Assembly: GCA_018713515.1 (NCBI GenBank)
Contig: DVOO01000011.1
Coordinates: forward strand, 124,001-188,000
Reading direction: 5' to 3'
Length of the DNA: 64,000 nucleotides
DNA from: Candidatus Scatomonas pullistercoris
GTDB lineage: Bacteria; Bacillota; Clostridia; Lachnospirales; Lachnospiraceae
Under the pieces are notes generated by a model that was not told where the DNA came from, made no database searches, and saw nothing but the letters and a program-made list of their open reading frames with translations. How positions within the stretch are numbered: the first letter of the stretch is position 1; the number at the start of each line of letters is the position of its first letter. Below, piece after piece: positions 7,560 to 15,768 of the stretch. Position numbers and translations under genes: made by a program.

Positions 7560-8336
7560 TCAGGAGAGATAATTTTTCATGGCCCGCAGGGCATTTTTTT
7601 CCAGACGGCTGACCTGGGCCTGGGAGATGCCGATCTCGGAAGCTACCTCCATCTGTGTGCGCCCCTCAAAAAAACGCAGGCGGATGATGTATTTTTCTCT
7701 GGAATTCAGCCGTGAGATGGCGTCCTGCAGTGCCAGATCCTGGATCCAGTTTTCCTCCCGGCTTTTTTTGTCGCTGATCTGATCCATCACATACAGGGTA
7801 TCTCCGCCTTCCGTGTAGACGGGCTCGTAGAGACTCATGGGGCTCTGGATGGCGTCCAGGGCATAGACGATGTCCTCCTTGCTGATACCCGTTTCCTGGG
7901 CAACTTCCGTAATAGTGGGATCCCGGAGATTCTTTTTTATATAATTTTCCCTGGCGTAGATGGCCTTGTAGGCGGTATCCCGAAGGGAACGGGAGACGCG
8001 GATGGAATTGTTGTCCCGAAGGTAGCGGCGGATTTCTCCGATAATCATGGGAACCGCGTAAGTGCTGAACTGCACGCCCAGGGAGAGATCAAAATTATCA
8101 ACGGCTTTCATAAGACCAATACAGCCAATCTGAAAAAGATCATCTGCGTTCTCGCTGCTGCCAGTGAAGCGTTTGATGACACTTAAGACGAGACGGAGAT
8201 TTCCCTTGATGTACGCTTCTCTGGCTTCCTTATCTCCTTCCTGGATCCTCCGGAGCAGAGTCTCCTTCTGGCTGGCGCTTAAAACAGGCAGCTTGGAAGT
8301 ATTGATTCCACATATTTCTACTTTATTAAATGCCAT
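7560..8336 (-). CDS. sigG: Forespore sigma factor SigG
   Basis: SigG drives late forespore transcription. The 258-residue protein begins MAFNKVEICGINTSKLPVL, the characteristic SigG N terminus that contacts anti-sigma factors. Region 2 contains NLRLVLSVIKRF, DDLFQIGCIGLMKAVDNFDL and VPMIIGEIRRYLRD, and region 4 contains RTQMEVASEIGISQAQVSRLEK. It has no pro-sequence, as expected. The start at 8336 is preceded by AGGAGG with 9 bases spacing; the frame is open to 8582 but that extension overlaps the divergent MATE gene. I could not identify a confident sigma-F or sigma-G promoter by eye. Confidence 0.96.
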   Translation of the reverse strand: MAFNKVEICGINTSKLPVLSASQKETLLRRIQEGDKEAREAYIKGNLRLVLSVIKRFTGSSENADDLFQIGCIGLMKAVDNFDLSLGVQFSTYAVPMIIGEIRRYLRDNNSIRVSRSLRDTAYKAIYARENYIKKNLRDPTITEVAQETGISKEDIVYALDAIQSPMSLYEPVYTEGGDTLYVMDQISDKKSREENWIQDLALQDAISRLNSREKYIIRLRFFEGRTQMEVASEIGISQAQVSRLEKNALRAMKNYLS

Positions 8337-8466
8337 AACAAGAATCCTCCTGCTGATATGCTCTATCATCAGAATTGACCTTCCGGCCCCCGGATATTCG
8401 CCTCCGGAGAAAATTTCATAAAGTTTTAGCCCTTGACAGCCTCTGCGGCTGTGCGCAAAAAAGCTC

Positions 8467-8495
8467 TTGAGAAAAGAGCGGAACAGGAGTACAAT
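8467..8495 (+). promoter_or_regulatory. Promoter of the MATE transporter gene
   Basis: TTGAGA (8467-8472), 17-base spacer, TACAAT (8490-8495). Its position downstream of the first in-frame start codons argues that translation starts at 8544. Confidence 0.65.
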
Positions 8496-8543
8496 GTGTA
8501 CCGGTCCGGATGTCCGGAACAATACAGGAAGAAGGTGCAGAGT

Positions 8544-9914
8544 TTGAAAGCGGAAGGTGTGAAGATATCGGAGAAGGAGCATCTGTTTTCCCGCAGGGAT
8601 CTGAAAAAACTGCTGGTCCCGGTCATCGTGGAACAGCTGCTGACATCGCTGATGGGCACGGCTGATACCATGATGGTCAGCAATGTGGGGCCGGCTGCCA
8701 TATCGGCGGTTTCACTGGTAGATGCCATTAATATTCTGGTGATTCAGGCTTTTTCAGCCCTGACAGCCGGCGGCGCCATCATCTGCGCCCATTATATTGG
8801 AAGCAAAAATATAAAAGCGGCGAATTATTCCGCGCGCCAGCTGCTGCTGACCGTGGCCCTTCTGTCTGCGGGAATTATGGCGCTCTGCCTGGCCTTCCGG
8901 GTGCCGCTACTCCGCCTGATTTTCGGACAGGTGGAGCCGGAGGTTATGCGCAATTCGGAAATTTACTTTTTCTATACGGCAATTTCCTTTCCCTTCATTG
9001 CCCTTTACGATGCGGGGGCCTCCATCTTCCGCTCCCAGGAAAATACGCGCCTGCCCATGACCGTATCCATTCTCTCCAATTTTATGAATATCGGAGGCAA
9101 CGCGGTGCTGATCTGGGGCTTTCACATGGGCGTGGCCGGGGCGGCAATCCCCACCCTGGCCTCCCGCGTCTTCTGCGCGGCGGCCGTTCTGGCCTTCCTG
9201 CGGAAAAAACAGTATGCTGTCCATGTCCGGGGATATTTCCGGATTCGTCCGGATCTGAAGGTGATCCGTAAAATTCTGTCTCTGGGCATTCCTTCCGGAA
9301 TTGAAAACAGCATGTTTCAGCTGGGAAAACTGGCCGTGCAGTCTACAGTTTCCACCCTGGGCACCGCGGCCATTGCCGCCCAGGCCATGACGAATATTCT
9401 GGAAAATCTGAACGGGATTGCGGGAATCGGCGTCGGGATCGGGCTGATGACTGTAGTGGGGCAGTGCCTGGGCGCCGGAAGAAAAGACGAAGCCGTTTAT
9501 TATATTAAAAAACTTTCCCTGCTGGCAGAACTGCTTATTATCGGCAGCTGTCTCCTCATCCTGGCGGCTGTCCGTCCCGTCACTCTGCTGGGAAGCATGG
9601 AGGCGGAGAGCGCACGGATGTGTTTCGCCATGGTGCTGGCCATCACCATCGTAAAACCGCTGGTCTGGGTGCCGGCATTTATTCCGGCTTACGGCATGCG
9701 GGCCGCGGGGGATGTGAAATTTTCCATGCTTCTGTCCTGCGTCAGCATGTGGGTGTTCCGGGTGGTGCTCTGCATGATTCTGTGCCGGAAACTGGGATTC
9801 GGTCCCATGGGTGTATGGATCGGCATGTTTGTAGACTGGACGGTTCGCTGCCTGGTATTTGCCTGGAGATTTCACAGCCGCAGATGGCTGTCCCACGCTG
9901 TCATTGATCCGTGA
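8544..9914 (+). CDS. MATE family multidrug/sodium antiporter
   Basis: The 456-residue protein has about twelve hydrophobic segments in two similar halves, as in MATE exporters that move cationic drugs or metabolites out against Na+ or H+. Recognisable stretches are LLTSLMGTADTMMVSNVGPAA in helix 1 and NFMNIGGNAVLIWGF and GVAGAAIPTLASR in the first half. I chose the TTG at 8544 because GAAGG lies about 9 bases upstream and the promoter is at 8467-8495; the open frame begins earlier at 8433 but is not transcribed from that promoter. GTG at 8559 is an alternative. Substrate cannot be told from sequence. Confidence 0.88.
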   Translation: MKAEGVKISEKEHLFSRRDLKKLLVPVIVEQLLTSLMGTADTMMVSNVGPAAISAVSLVDAINILVIQAFSALTAGGAIICAHYIGSKNIKAANYSARQLLLTVALLSAGIMALCLAFRVPLLRLIFGQVEPEVMRNSEIYFFYTAISFPFIALYDAGASIFRSQENTRLPMTVSILSNFMNIGGNAVLIWGFHMGVAGAAIPTLASRVFCAAAVLAFLRKKQYAVHVRGYFRIRPDLKVIRKILSLGIPSGIENSMFQLGKLAVQSTVSTLGTAAIAAQAMTNILENLNGIAGIGVGIGLMTVVGQCLGAGRKDEAVYYIKKLSLLAELLIIGSCLLILAAVRPVTLLGSMEAESARMCFAMVLAITIVKPLVWVPAFIPAYGMRAAGDVKFSMLLSCVSMWVFRVVLCMILCRKLGFGPMGVWIGMFVDWTVRCLVFAWRFHSRRWLSHAVIDP

Positions 9915-9930
9915 AAGGCGAAAATTGGAG

Positions 9931-9952
9931 GGACACTTTGCAGAAAGTGTCC
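9931..9952. repeat. Perfect inverted repeat between the MATE and radical SAM genes
   Basis: GGACACTTT and AAAGTGTCC form a 9-bp perfect stem with a GCAG loop. Neither side has a strong T run on the plus strand, so it is a weak terminator candidate or an operator for the following promoter. Confidence 0.55.
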
Positions 9953-10003
9953 AAAATTAGAACACTTGAGAGAATTTGTCCTATGAAAAAACAGAATTCA
10001 CCC

Positions 10004-10032
10004 TCGACAATTTCTTTTTTAGTTCGTATAAT
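10004..10032 (+). promoter_or_regulatory. Strong promoter of the radical SAM gene
   Basis: TCGACA (10004-10009), exact 17-base spacer and TATAAT (10027-10032). The leader before the ATG at 10130 is about 90 nt. Confidence 0.75.
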
Positions 10033-10129
10033 GTTACTCGTTACTGAGAGAGTTTGCCCGCTGCCGCCGGCCGCGGAGCAAAAACCTATAGATTAAGCTA
10101 CATAAATTAAGGAATGGAGTGTAAGAAGC

Positions 10130-11503
10130 ATGAAGGTAGGAACAAAGATTAAGACAGCTGCTATCTCTGCCGCAGTCAACACCGCACTGAATTACCTGGA
10201 GAAAGATCCGGAAAACAATGCTCCCAAACTGATGGACATGATCGATAAGCTGGTACCGGAAGACTGGTACAAGGGACAGAGAGACGCCATCCGGGAAGCC
10301 ATCAACGAGAAGGGAAACTGGTTCCAGCTGATCCAGAAAATTTATGCTCTGGATCCCGGCGTTCGGAAAGCTTTCTTTACCAACTTTATTACCAATGCCA
10401 GCCTGAAGGGTAGCGCCCGTCAGGAAGAAGTGGCTGAGGAGAATAACTGCAACGTACCCTGGGCGATCCTGCTGGATCCCACCTCTGCCTGCAACCTGCA
10501 CTGCACCGGCTGCTGGGCAGCTGAGTACGGCCACAAGCTGAACCTGTCTCTGGAGACCATTGATTCCATCATCAGACAGGGTAAGGAAATGGGTACGTAT
10601 ATGTACATCTACACCGGCGGCGAGCCTCTGGTGCGCAAAAAAGATCTGATCAAGATCTGCGAGATGCATCCGGACTGCGAGTTCCTGTGCTTCACCAACG
10701 GAACTCTGATTGATGAGGAATTCTGCCAGGAAATGCTGCGGGTGAAGAACTTTGTTCCGGCCATCAGCCTGGAGGGCTTTGAGGAAGCCAATGACAGCCG
10801 CCGGGGCGAGGGTGTATACCAGAAGGTTATGCACGCTATGGACCTGCTGAAGGAGAACAAGCTGGCCTTCGGTATTTCTGTATGCTACACCAGCCGCAAC
10901 TTCGAGGATGTATCCAGCGAAGCTTTTTATGATAAGATCATGGATAAGGGAGCGCTGTTCGTATGGTTCTTCCACTATATGCCGGTTGGAAACGATGCTT
11001 CCGTAGAGCTGATGCTGAAGCCGGAGCAGAGAGAGGCGATGTACCACAGAATCCGCGAGATGCGCGGAAAGAAGGCAATCTTCGCCATGGACTTCCAGAA
11101 CGACGGAGAGTTTGTAGGCGGATGTATCGCAGGCGGACGTCACTACCTGCACATCAACGCCAAGGGAGCTGTGGAGCCCTGCGTATTTATCCATTACTCC
11201 AATGCAAATATCCATGACTGCACACTGCTGGAGGCCCTGAAGAGCCCGATCTTCCAGGCTTACCACGACAACCAGCCCTTCAACAGAAACCATCTGCGTC
11301 CCTGCCCCATGCTGGAGAACCCGGCACGGCTGCGCAAGCTGGTGAAGGATACTGGAGCAGTCAATACAGACTACGAGGCACCGGAATCTGTAGATCATCT
11401 GTGCGACAAGTGCGAGGAGTACGCAAAGAACTGGAAACCGACCGCAGACAAACTGTGGAACGAGTCCCATCCCTCCAGCGGATGCGCGGCCTGCGGAAAG
11501 TAA
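10130..11503 (+). CDS. Radical SAM/SPASM-type enzyme of unknown substrate
   Basis: The 457-residue protein has an N-terminal helical region of about 110 residues, then a radical SAM core with CNLHCTGCW (C121, C125, C128) for the 4Fe-4S cluster and YTGGEP (162-166) for S-adenosylmethionine. The C-terminal third carries further cysteines (GGCIAGG, VEPCVF, LRPCP, CDKC, CAACGK), as in SPASM/twitch domains with auxiliary clusters. Codon use is strongly biased to preferred codons, and the gene has its own near-consensus promoter and a strong terminator, which suggests high, monocistronic expression. No peptide substrate gene is adjacent. The reaction is unknown. Confidence 0.85.
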   Translation: MKVGTKIKTAAISAAVNTALNYLEKDPENNAPKLMDMIDKLVPEDWYKGQRDAIREAINEKGNWFQLIQKIYALDPGVRKAFFTNFITNASLKGSARQEEVAEENNCNVPWAILLDPTSACNLHCTGCWAAEYGHKLNLSLETIDSIIRQGKEMGTYMYIYTGGEPLVRKKDLIKICEMHPDCEFLCFTNGTLIDEEFCQEMLRVKNFVPAISLEGFEEANDSRRGEGVYQKVMHAMDLLKENKLAFGISVCYTSRNFEDVSSEAFYDKIMDKGALFVWFFHYMPVGNDASVELMLKPEQREAMYHRIREMRGKKAIFAMDFQNDGEFVGGCIAGGRHYLHINAKGAVEPCVFIHYSNANIHDCTLLEALKSPIFQAYHDNQPFNRNHLRPCPMLENPARLRKLVKDTGAVNTDYEAPESVDHLCDKCEEYAKNWKPTADKLWNESHPSSGCAACGK

Positions 11504-11550
11504 TCTGCAGATTTATGAAAATATCAGAAAAAATTGCATAGATATAAAAA

Positions 11551-11592
11551 ATGTGCGATACTTGGTTTAGAATCAGGTATCGCACTTTTTTT
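11551..11592 (+). terminator. Terminator of the radical SAM gene
   Basis: GTGCGATAC (11553-11561) pairs perfectly with GTATCGCAC (11577-11585) and is followed by seven T. Confidence 0.92.
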
Positions 11593-11613
11593 ACGACAGA
11601 AAGGGGGAGACGG

Positions 11614-12927
11614 ATGGGACGGATACTGACAGGAATCACGCTGAACGTGCTGCTGCTGGAGATCGGATGGCTGGGAGCGCTGCTGCACTTTGTGGGAGCC
11701 ATGCTGATTGTTCTGGGCTTTCGCAGGCTGTACAGTGAGAACCGGTGGTTCCGGCTGGGCCTTGTGCTGGGAATGATCCGGCTGGCTCTGATATCTGCGA
11801 ATATAGTGCTGAACACCACTGTTCTGTATTTGGAAAATGTACGGCAGCTGCTGCAGTGGGGAAGTACTGCAGCAATGCTCCTGCTGCTTTTCTGTTTTTG
11901 GAGAGGGATGGAGAAAGAGCAGTGCCGGGCAGGCTTGCCGCCGGGCTGTGCCAGTGCGGCCCTTTTGTCTATCTGGTATGGCGGGATGGTGCTGCTGGCC
12001 CTCAGCCAGGGAACAGGAAGTTTTCCGGCCCTTTTGATGTTCCTTTTTTACGTGCTGATTCTTTTTCGCCTGTACAGGCAGGGCAGGAACCTTCAGCAGG
12101 CAGGGGGCCTGCTGCCGGCATTGCCCGCAAAAATTCCGGACTGGCTTTTATCCGTGCTGGCCGGGGTGATTCTGCTGTCCGGGTGCGGCGCAGGCTATCT
12201 GCTGGGCGGAAGCTGCCGCATGGACTGGAAGGAGGTCAGGGCCGGGGAACATGAGGAGATCGAAGGCACGGAGGAAGAACTGCTCCGTCTGGGATTTCCG
12301 GAAGAGATCCTGGGGGATATAAGCGCGGCGGATATTGAGGCATGCAAAGGGGCGGAATCGCTGCAGGTATCCTCCACCGACTGTCCGGCGGGGTGGAACG
12401 GAAGAAGCAGAAATCTTCGCTTTACCGCCATTGCAGTTAAGCTTTCCGGGGAAAAGGAACAGCGCAGAATTTTTCACCACTTCCGCTGGCTGGAAACGCC
12501 GGGATTTTACGGGACGGAGGCCATACAAATCTGGACGGCCGGCGGGAGCGCTCTTGAGAATAATAGCCGCCAGATATCCGGACGCCTGCTGTACGATGCG
12601 GAAGGAATCACCTACGAGGCGAGTTATCGCTCTCTGGGCGGTGAGATTTGCGGTTCCGACGATTCGATATGGAAGCTGGGAACGCAGACAAATATCTGGG
12701 CAGGATTTTCCCTGCCGGAGACGGGAGAAAATCAGAGAGGCTATATTGCCTACACTACAGAGAATAAAGCGGCGGAAGATATGCCGATGGAAAGCTGGAT
12801 AGACTACACGTATCAGAGAAGCTGGAAGCAGTATCCGGCTGTGACGGCACTGGAATACAGTCTGCCGGGAGAAAAAACAGCGGATCCCGTTTTCCGGATG
12901 GTACAGGATTCTATCACGGTCAGGTGA
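11614..12927 (+). CDS. Polytopic membrane protein with extracytoplasmic C-terminal domain, unknown
   Basis: The 437-residue product has about six hydrophobic segments in its first 200 residues (for example LLFCFWRGMEKEQ and LLSVLAGVILLSGCGAGYLL), then a soluble part of about 230 residues rich in acidic and aromatic residues (EEIEGTEEELLRLGFPEEILGDIS, and a beta-rich end). Start 11614 is set by AAGGGGGAG upstream; ATG 11551 lies inside the preceding terminator. A tandem pattern of one membrane block plus one outer domain could fit a sensor or stress protein, but I do not recognise a family. It stands alone, with no close partner genes. Confidence 0.65.
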   Translation: MGRILTGITLNVLLLEIGWLGALLHFVGAMLIVLGFRRLYSENRWFRLGLVLGMIRLALISANIVLNTTVLYLENVRQLLQWGSTAAMLLLLFCFWRGMEKEQCRAGLPPGCASAALLSIWYGGMVLLALSQGTGSFPALLMFLFYVLILFRLYRQGRNLQQAGGLLPALPAKIPDWLLSVLAGVILLSGCGAGYLLGGSCRMDWKEVRAGEHEEIEGTEEELLRLGFPEEILGDISAADIEACKGAESLQVSSTDCPAGWNGRSRNLRFTAIAVKLSGEKEQRRIFHHFRWLETPGFYGTEAIQIWTAGGSALENNSRQISGRLLYDAEGITYEASYRSLGGEICGSDDSIWKLGTQTNIWAGFSLPETGENQRGYIAYTTENKAAEDMPMESWIDYTYQRSWKQYPAVTALEYSLPGEKTADPVFRMVQDSITVR

Positions 12928-13232
12928 AAAGCTAAAAAGAATGCTGTTTCATAGATAATTACGCATCTATTTTACAAGGCCCCTATCATACTTAAATAAA
13001 AAACAGGGGGTGATCCGTCTGATTTTGCTTCTGCTTGGGATTGTCAGAATCTGGGGGTTTGTCTTGCTGCTGCAGCTGGCAAACGCAGCCGTTATGTTCA
13101 GCCTCTGTTTTTGCCTCTGGAAGGGCCTGCAGGAGGTCCTGAGCAGAGTGGACCCACGGCGGGATGCGGAATGTGGAATCGCGTTGGTGCTCTGGTGTGC
13201 GGCCAGGAACAGAAATTATATGGGAGGCATGG
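12928..13232. other. Intergenic stretch, little recognisable content
   Basis: An open frame from GTG 13010 (about 128 codons) begins with a hydrophobic segment (IRLILLLLGIVRIWGF) and a second one. Its G-rich Shine-Dalgarno-like run abuts the start with no spacing, and its end lies antisense to the terminator and gene at 13233-13583. I regard it as doubtful. No RNA gene or repeat was seen. Confidence 0.3.
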
Positions 13233-13280
13233 AAAAATCCGGCGGATCTGCTCTGGAGACAGAGAGGATCCGCCGGATTT
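13233..13280 (-). terminator. Terminator of the small membrane protein gene
   Basis: A 14-bp perfect stem, AAATCCGGCGGATC (13235-13248) with GATCCGCCGGATTT (13267-13280). On the minus strand it ends in TTTTTCC. Confidence 0.88.
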
Positions 13281-13307
13281 GTGCCCCTATCAGAAACGGA
13301 AGGAAAC

Positions 13308-13583
13308 TTATTTCGCGGAAGTGCCTTTGGAGGACGGCCTGCCGCCGCGGCAGAGAAGGACAATGCCGCCGATCAGAAGCCCCAGGGCGATAAGATTGGC
13401 CAGAGCGTAGTTACTCTGGAAAACAGCGCCGGCCATCCGGGCGTCCGGCTGAGAGAGAAGAATCAGCAGGAGAATACCGAAGAGGACCAGGACGGCCCCG
13501 CCTGCTTTTCTGGCGCCGGATTTAACATGAGTTTCTGTGTTCTGTGCATGGTTGTTGGTATTGGTATTTGTATTTGTGTTCAT
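13308..13583 (-). CDS. Small two-helix membrane protein, unknown
   Basis: This 91-residue protein has an N-terminal run of alternating Asn and Thr (NTNTNTNTNN), a short basic stretch, and two hydrophobic segments (about 29-45 and 62-80) joined by a short loop. GGGAGG precedes the ATG at a good distance and a strong terminator follows, so it is very likely expressed. The fold resembles generic small DUF-type membrane proteins; no function can be given. The (AAC ACA)-like repeat at the start is a low-complexity tract that could vary in length. Confidence 0.75.
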   Translation of the reverse strand: MNTNTNTNTNNHAQNTETHVKSGARKAGGAVLVLFGILLLILLSQPDARMAGAVFQSNYALANLIALGLLIGGIVLLCRGGRPSSKGTSAK

Positions 13584-13652
13584 ATTGGAACCTCCCTGTT
13601 TGTTTTGATGATTTTATCTTATCAGGAGAAAAAGAAAATTTGTTTTTGTGTC

Positions 13653-13693
13653 TTGACAAACTGTGCATAGCTGTGTATATATTATATATACAG
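13653..13693 (+). promoter_or_regulatory. Promoter and dyad operator of the GntR-ABC operon
   Basis: TTGACA (13653-13658), 17 bases, TATATA (13676-13681). A 23-bp near-perfect dyad (13671-13693), with half sites CTGT-TATATA and TATATA-ACAG, covers the -10 box. Its position suggests autorepression by the YtrA-type regulator encoded next. Confidence 0.7.
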
Positions 13694-13712
13694 TTAACTG
13701 AAAGGAAGATCC

Positions 13713-14093
13713 ATGGAAATTATTATTTACAATACCAGCGAGACGCCGATCTATGAACAGATTGCAGGTCAGATCAAGGGACTGATCTTGTCCGGGGAAT
13801 TAAAAAGCGGGGAGGCGCTGCCATCCCTGCGGCTTCTGGCGAAAAACCTGCGGGTCAGCGTTATTACCACCAAACGGGCCTATGAGGAACTGGAACAGGA
13901 GGGTTATATCCGGAGTGTTCCGGGAAAGGGCTGTTTTGTTTCGTCCAAAAGCAGCCAGCTGCTGGAAGAGGAAAGGCTGCGGGTCGTGGAGGAAAAACTG
14001 GCCCAGGTGGTGGAGACGGCCCGGAAAACGGGAGTTTCGCTGGAAAAGATGCAGGAAATTTTAGAGACGCTGTATGAAGAGGAACAGACGTGA
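13713..14093 (+). CDS. GntR family regulator, YtrA subfamily
   Basis: The 126-residue protein is one winged helix domain (YEQIAGQIKGLILSGELKSGE-LPSLRLLAK at about 10-45, then VSVITTKRAYEELEQEGYIRSVPGKGCFV) followed by a short helical tail of about 45 residues. That architecture, lacking a large effector domain, defines the YtrA subfamily, whose members repress adjacent ABC transporter operons. The gene is followed by an ATPase and a permease and is preceded by a dyad over its promoter. The inducer is not known. In Bacillus, YtrA responds to cell-wall antibiotics, which is only a suggestion here. Confidence 0.9.
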   Translation: MEIIIYNTSETPIYEQIAGQIKGLILSGELKSGEALPSLRLLAKNLRVSVITTKRAYEELEQEGYIRSVPGKGCFVSSKSSQLLEEERLRVVEEKLAQVVETARKTGVSLEKMQEILETLYEEEQT

Positions 14094-14123
14094 AACTGCC
14101 CGGAAAGCGTCAAAGGAGGAACT

Positions 14124-15002
14124 ATGGAAGCAATATTAAAAGTTCGGGGGCTGAAAAAGCATTATCCGCGGTTTGACCTGCACCAGATAGATCTGGATCT
14201 GCCCGGCGGATGTATCATGGGATTTGTAGGCGAGAACGGCGCCGGAAAGACCACAACGCTGAAATGTATCCTGAATGTGGCCGGAAGGGACGGCGGAAGC
14301 GTAGAACTTATAGGAGAGACTGAGCCGGGAAGACAGAAAGCGCTGATGGAAGAAGTGGGCGTGGTGTTTTCCGATGCCGGATTTCATCCGGTTATGACCG
14401 GGAAGGATATCAATCAAATTATGAAGGGGATTTACAAAAACTGGCAGGAAGAAGATTTTTTCGGCTTCCTGAAACGGCTGAAGGTGGACCCCTGTCAGGA
14501 ATATCAGAATCTTTCCCGGGGAACCCGGATAAAACTTCAGCTGGCCGCGGCACTGTCCCATCAGCCCAGGCTGCTGCTGTTAGACGAACCCACCAGCGGG
14601 CTGGACCCGGTTGTCCGGGATGAAATCCTGGAAATTTTTCAAGAGTTTATTCTGGATGAGAGGAAGAGCATCCTTTTTTCAACGCACATTACCTCCGATC
14701 TGGAAAAAATCGCGGACTATGTGACCTTTATCCACCAGGGAAGAATATTGCTCACCGAGGCCAAGGATGATCTGCTGTACGGGTATGGGATCTGGAGGGG
14801 GCGCCAAAGCGAACTGGAGCGCCTGCCGGGGGAGGCAGTGCTGAAGGTCTGCGTCTCCGGGCTGGGACGCTCGGCGCTGGTAGACCGGAAAAAGCTTGAG
14901 AGTCAGGAGAACGTGGAGCGGCCGACCATTGAAGAAATTCTCCTTTACCTGGTAAAAGGAAAGACGGCCGGGCAATGGGAACAGGGAGGAAAAACAGAAT
15001 GA
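14124..15002 (+). CDS. ABC transporter ATP-binding protein
   Basis: The 292-residue ATPase has Walker A GENGAGKTTT (36-45), a signature region NLSRGTRIKLQLAAAL, Walker B LLLLDEPTSGLDP and an H-loop in STHITSDLEKI. The signature is LSRGT rather than LSGGQ, as is common in exporter ATPases of the YtrB/BcrA type. It lies between the GntR regulator and the permease and overlaps the permease start by 4 bases (ATGA). The tail after residue 210 is extended, as in ABC-2 exporters. Confidence 0.93.
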   Translation: MEAILKVRGLKKHYPRFDLHQIDLDLPGGCIMGFVGENGAGKTTTLKCILNVAGRDGGSVELIGETEPGRQKALMEEVGVVFSDAGFHPVMTGKDINQIMKGIYKNWQEEDFFGFLKRLKVDPCQEYQNLSRGTRIKLQLAAALSHQPRLLLLDEPTSGLDPVVRDEILEIFQEFILDERKSILFSTHITSDLEKIADYVTFIHQGRILLTEAKDDLLYGYGIWRGRQSELERLPGEAVLKVCVSGLGRSALVDRKKLESQENVERPTIEEILLYLVKGKTAGQWEQGGKTE

Positions 15003-15622
15003 AGGGACTGATTCTAAAAGACTTTTTTTCTATGAAAAAACAGCTGAAGATGTATCTTCTGCTGATCCTGGGGTATATGGTTCTGGGGCTGTACATGAAA
15101 AAGCCGGCGATCATCGGTCCGATGCTGTGTATGGTGGGCAGCCTGTATTTTGTACAAGTTTTTACGATGGATGAAACCTGCGAGTGGAAGATCCTTGAGC
15201 GGGTGCTGCCGCTCAGCGCCGGGAAGATTGTGCTGTCACGGTATCTGCTGGTGGTGCCGGTTTTCGGAGCGGCGGCTGTACTGTATCTGATCCTGAATCT
15301 GCTTCTGCCTCTGCTTCCGGCAGTCCGGACCCAGGGCGCTGACATGGGTATGATCGGAGTCTTGAGCTTTGGCAGTATGCTGCTGATAGAAGCGGTTTTG
15401 CTGCCGCTTCTGTACCGCTTCGGAGGAAACAGCCGCATTTACATTCTTTTGATCCTGGCCGTCTTTTTCAGCCTGTTTTACGCCGGAAGCCATTTCGGCG
15501 CTGCGGAGGCCCTGTGGCCTCTGGTGGGGCGGCTGCCTTGGGTGTTTTTGCTGGCGGGGGCGGCGTCGCAGATTCCATCTTACGCCCTGTCGGTCAAAAT
15601 TTATAAAAAGAAAGAGTTTTAA
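14999..15622 (+). CDS. ABC-2 type transporter permease
   Basis: The 207-residue integral membrane protein has about six hydrophobic segments and begins MKGLILKDFFSMKKQLKMY, the usual start of ABC-2 permeases (a cytoplasmic LILKDF helix). The start at 14999 overlaps the ATPase stop, so the two are translationally coupled; an earlier ATG at 14975 is in frame but inside the ATPase gene. Together with the ATPase it would form a homodimeric exporter. Substrate unknown; antimicrobial or lipid-linked compounds are typical for the class. Confidence 0.85.
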   Translation: MKGLILKDFFSMKKQLKMYLLLILGYMVLGLYMKKPAIIGPMLCMVGSLYFVQVFTMDETCEWKILERVLPLSAGKIVLSRYLLVVPVFGAAAVLYLILNLLLPLLPAVRTQGADMGMIGVLSFGSMLLIEAVLLPLLYRFGGNSRIYILLILAVFFSLFYAGSHFGAAEALWPLVGRLPWVFLLAGAASQIPSYALSVKIYKKKEF

Positions 15623-15692
15623 AAGCTCCCCTTTCCGGCGGGTAATTACCGGGCGGCGTTTCTTTATCGTCTGTTTATCCGGGGAAAAGGCA

Positions 15693-15750
15693 TTGTTTTT
15701 TTCGTCTGCCTGTGATACAATTTTTCTGGAAATGTTAGCAAATCCTAACA
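15693..15750 (+). promoter_or_regulatory. feoAB promoter with a DtxR-like palindrome
   Basis: TTGTTT (15693-15698), 17 bases, TACAAT (15716-15721) with a TGA extension. Just downstream, TGTTAGCAAATCCTAACA (15733-15750) is a palindrome with TGTTAG/CTAACA arms around a 6-base centre. The TTAG/CTAA arms resemble operators of DtxR/IdeR-type iron repressors rather than the classical Fur box. Repression by iron is an inference. Confidence 0.65.
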
Positions 15751-15768
15751 AAGCAGGAGATGAGACAG

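Noticed and set aside
10034-11470. Long minus-strand open frame of 478 codons opposite the radical SAM gene
   Set aside because: It is a shadow of a strongly codon-biased GC-rich gene, has no motif and no binding site, and the plus-strand gene has clear catalytic motifs.
13010-13393. Open frame of 128 codons with a hydrophobic start
   Set aside because: The G-rich binding site abuts the GTG start and the frame runs into the terminator and the gene on the other strand. Could be real only if homologues exist.
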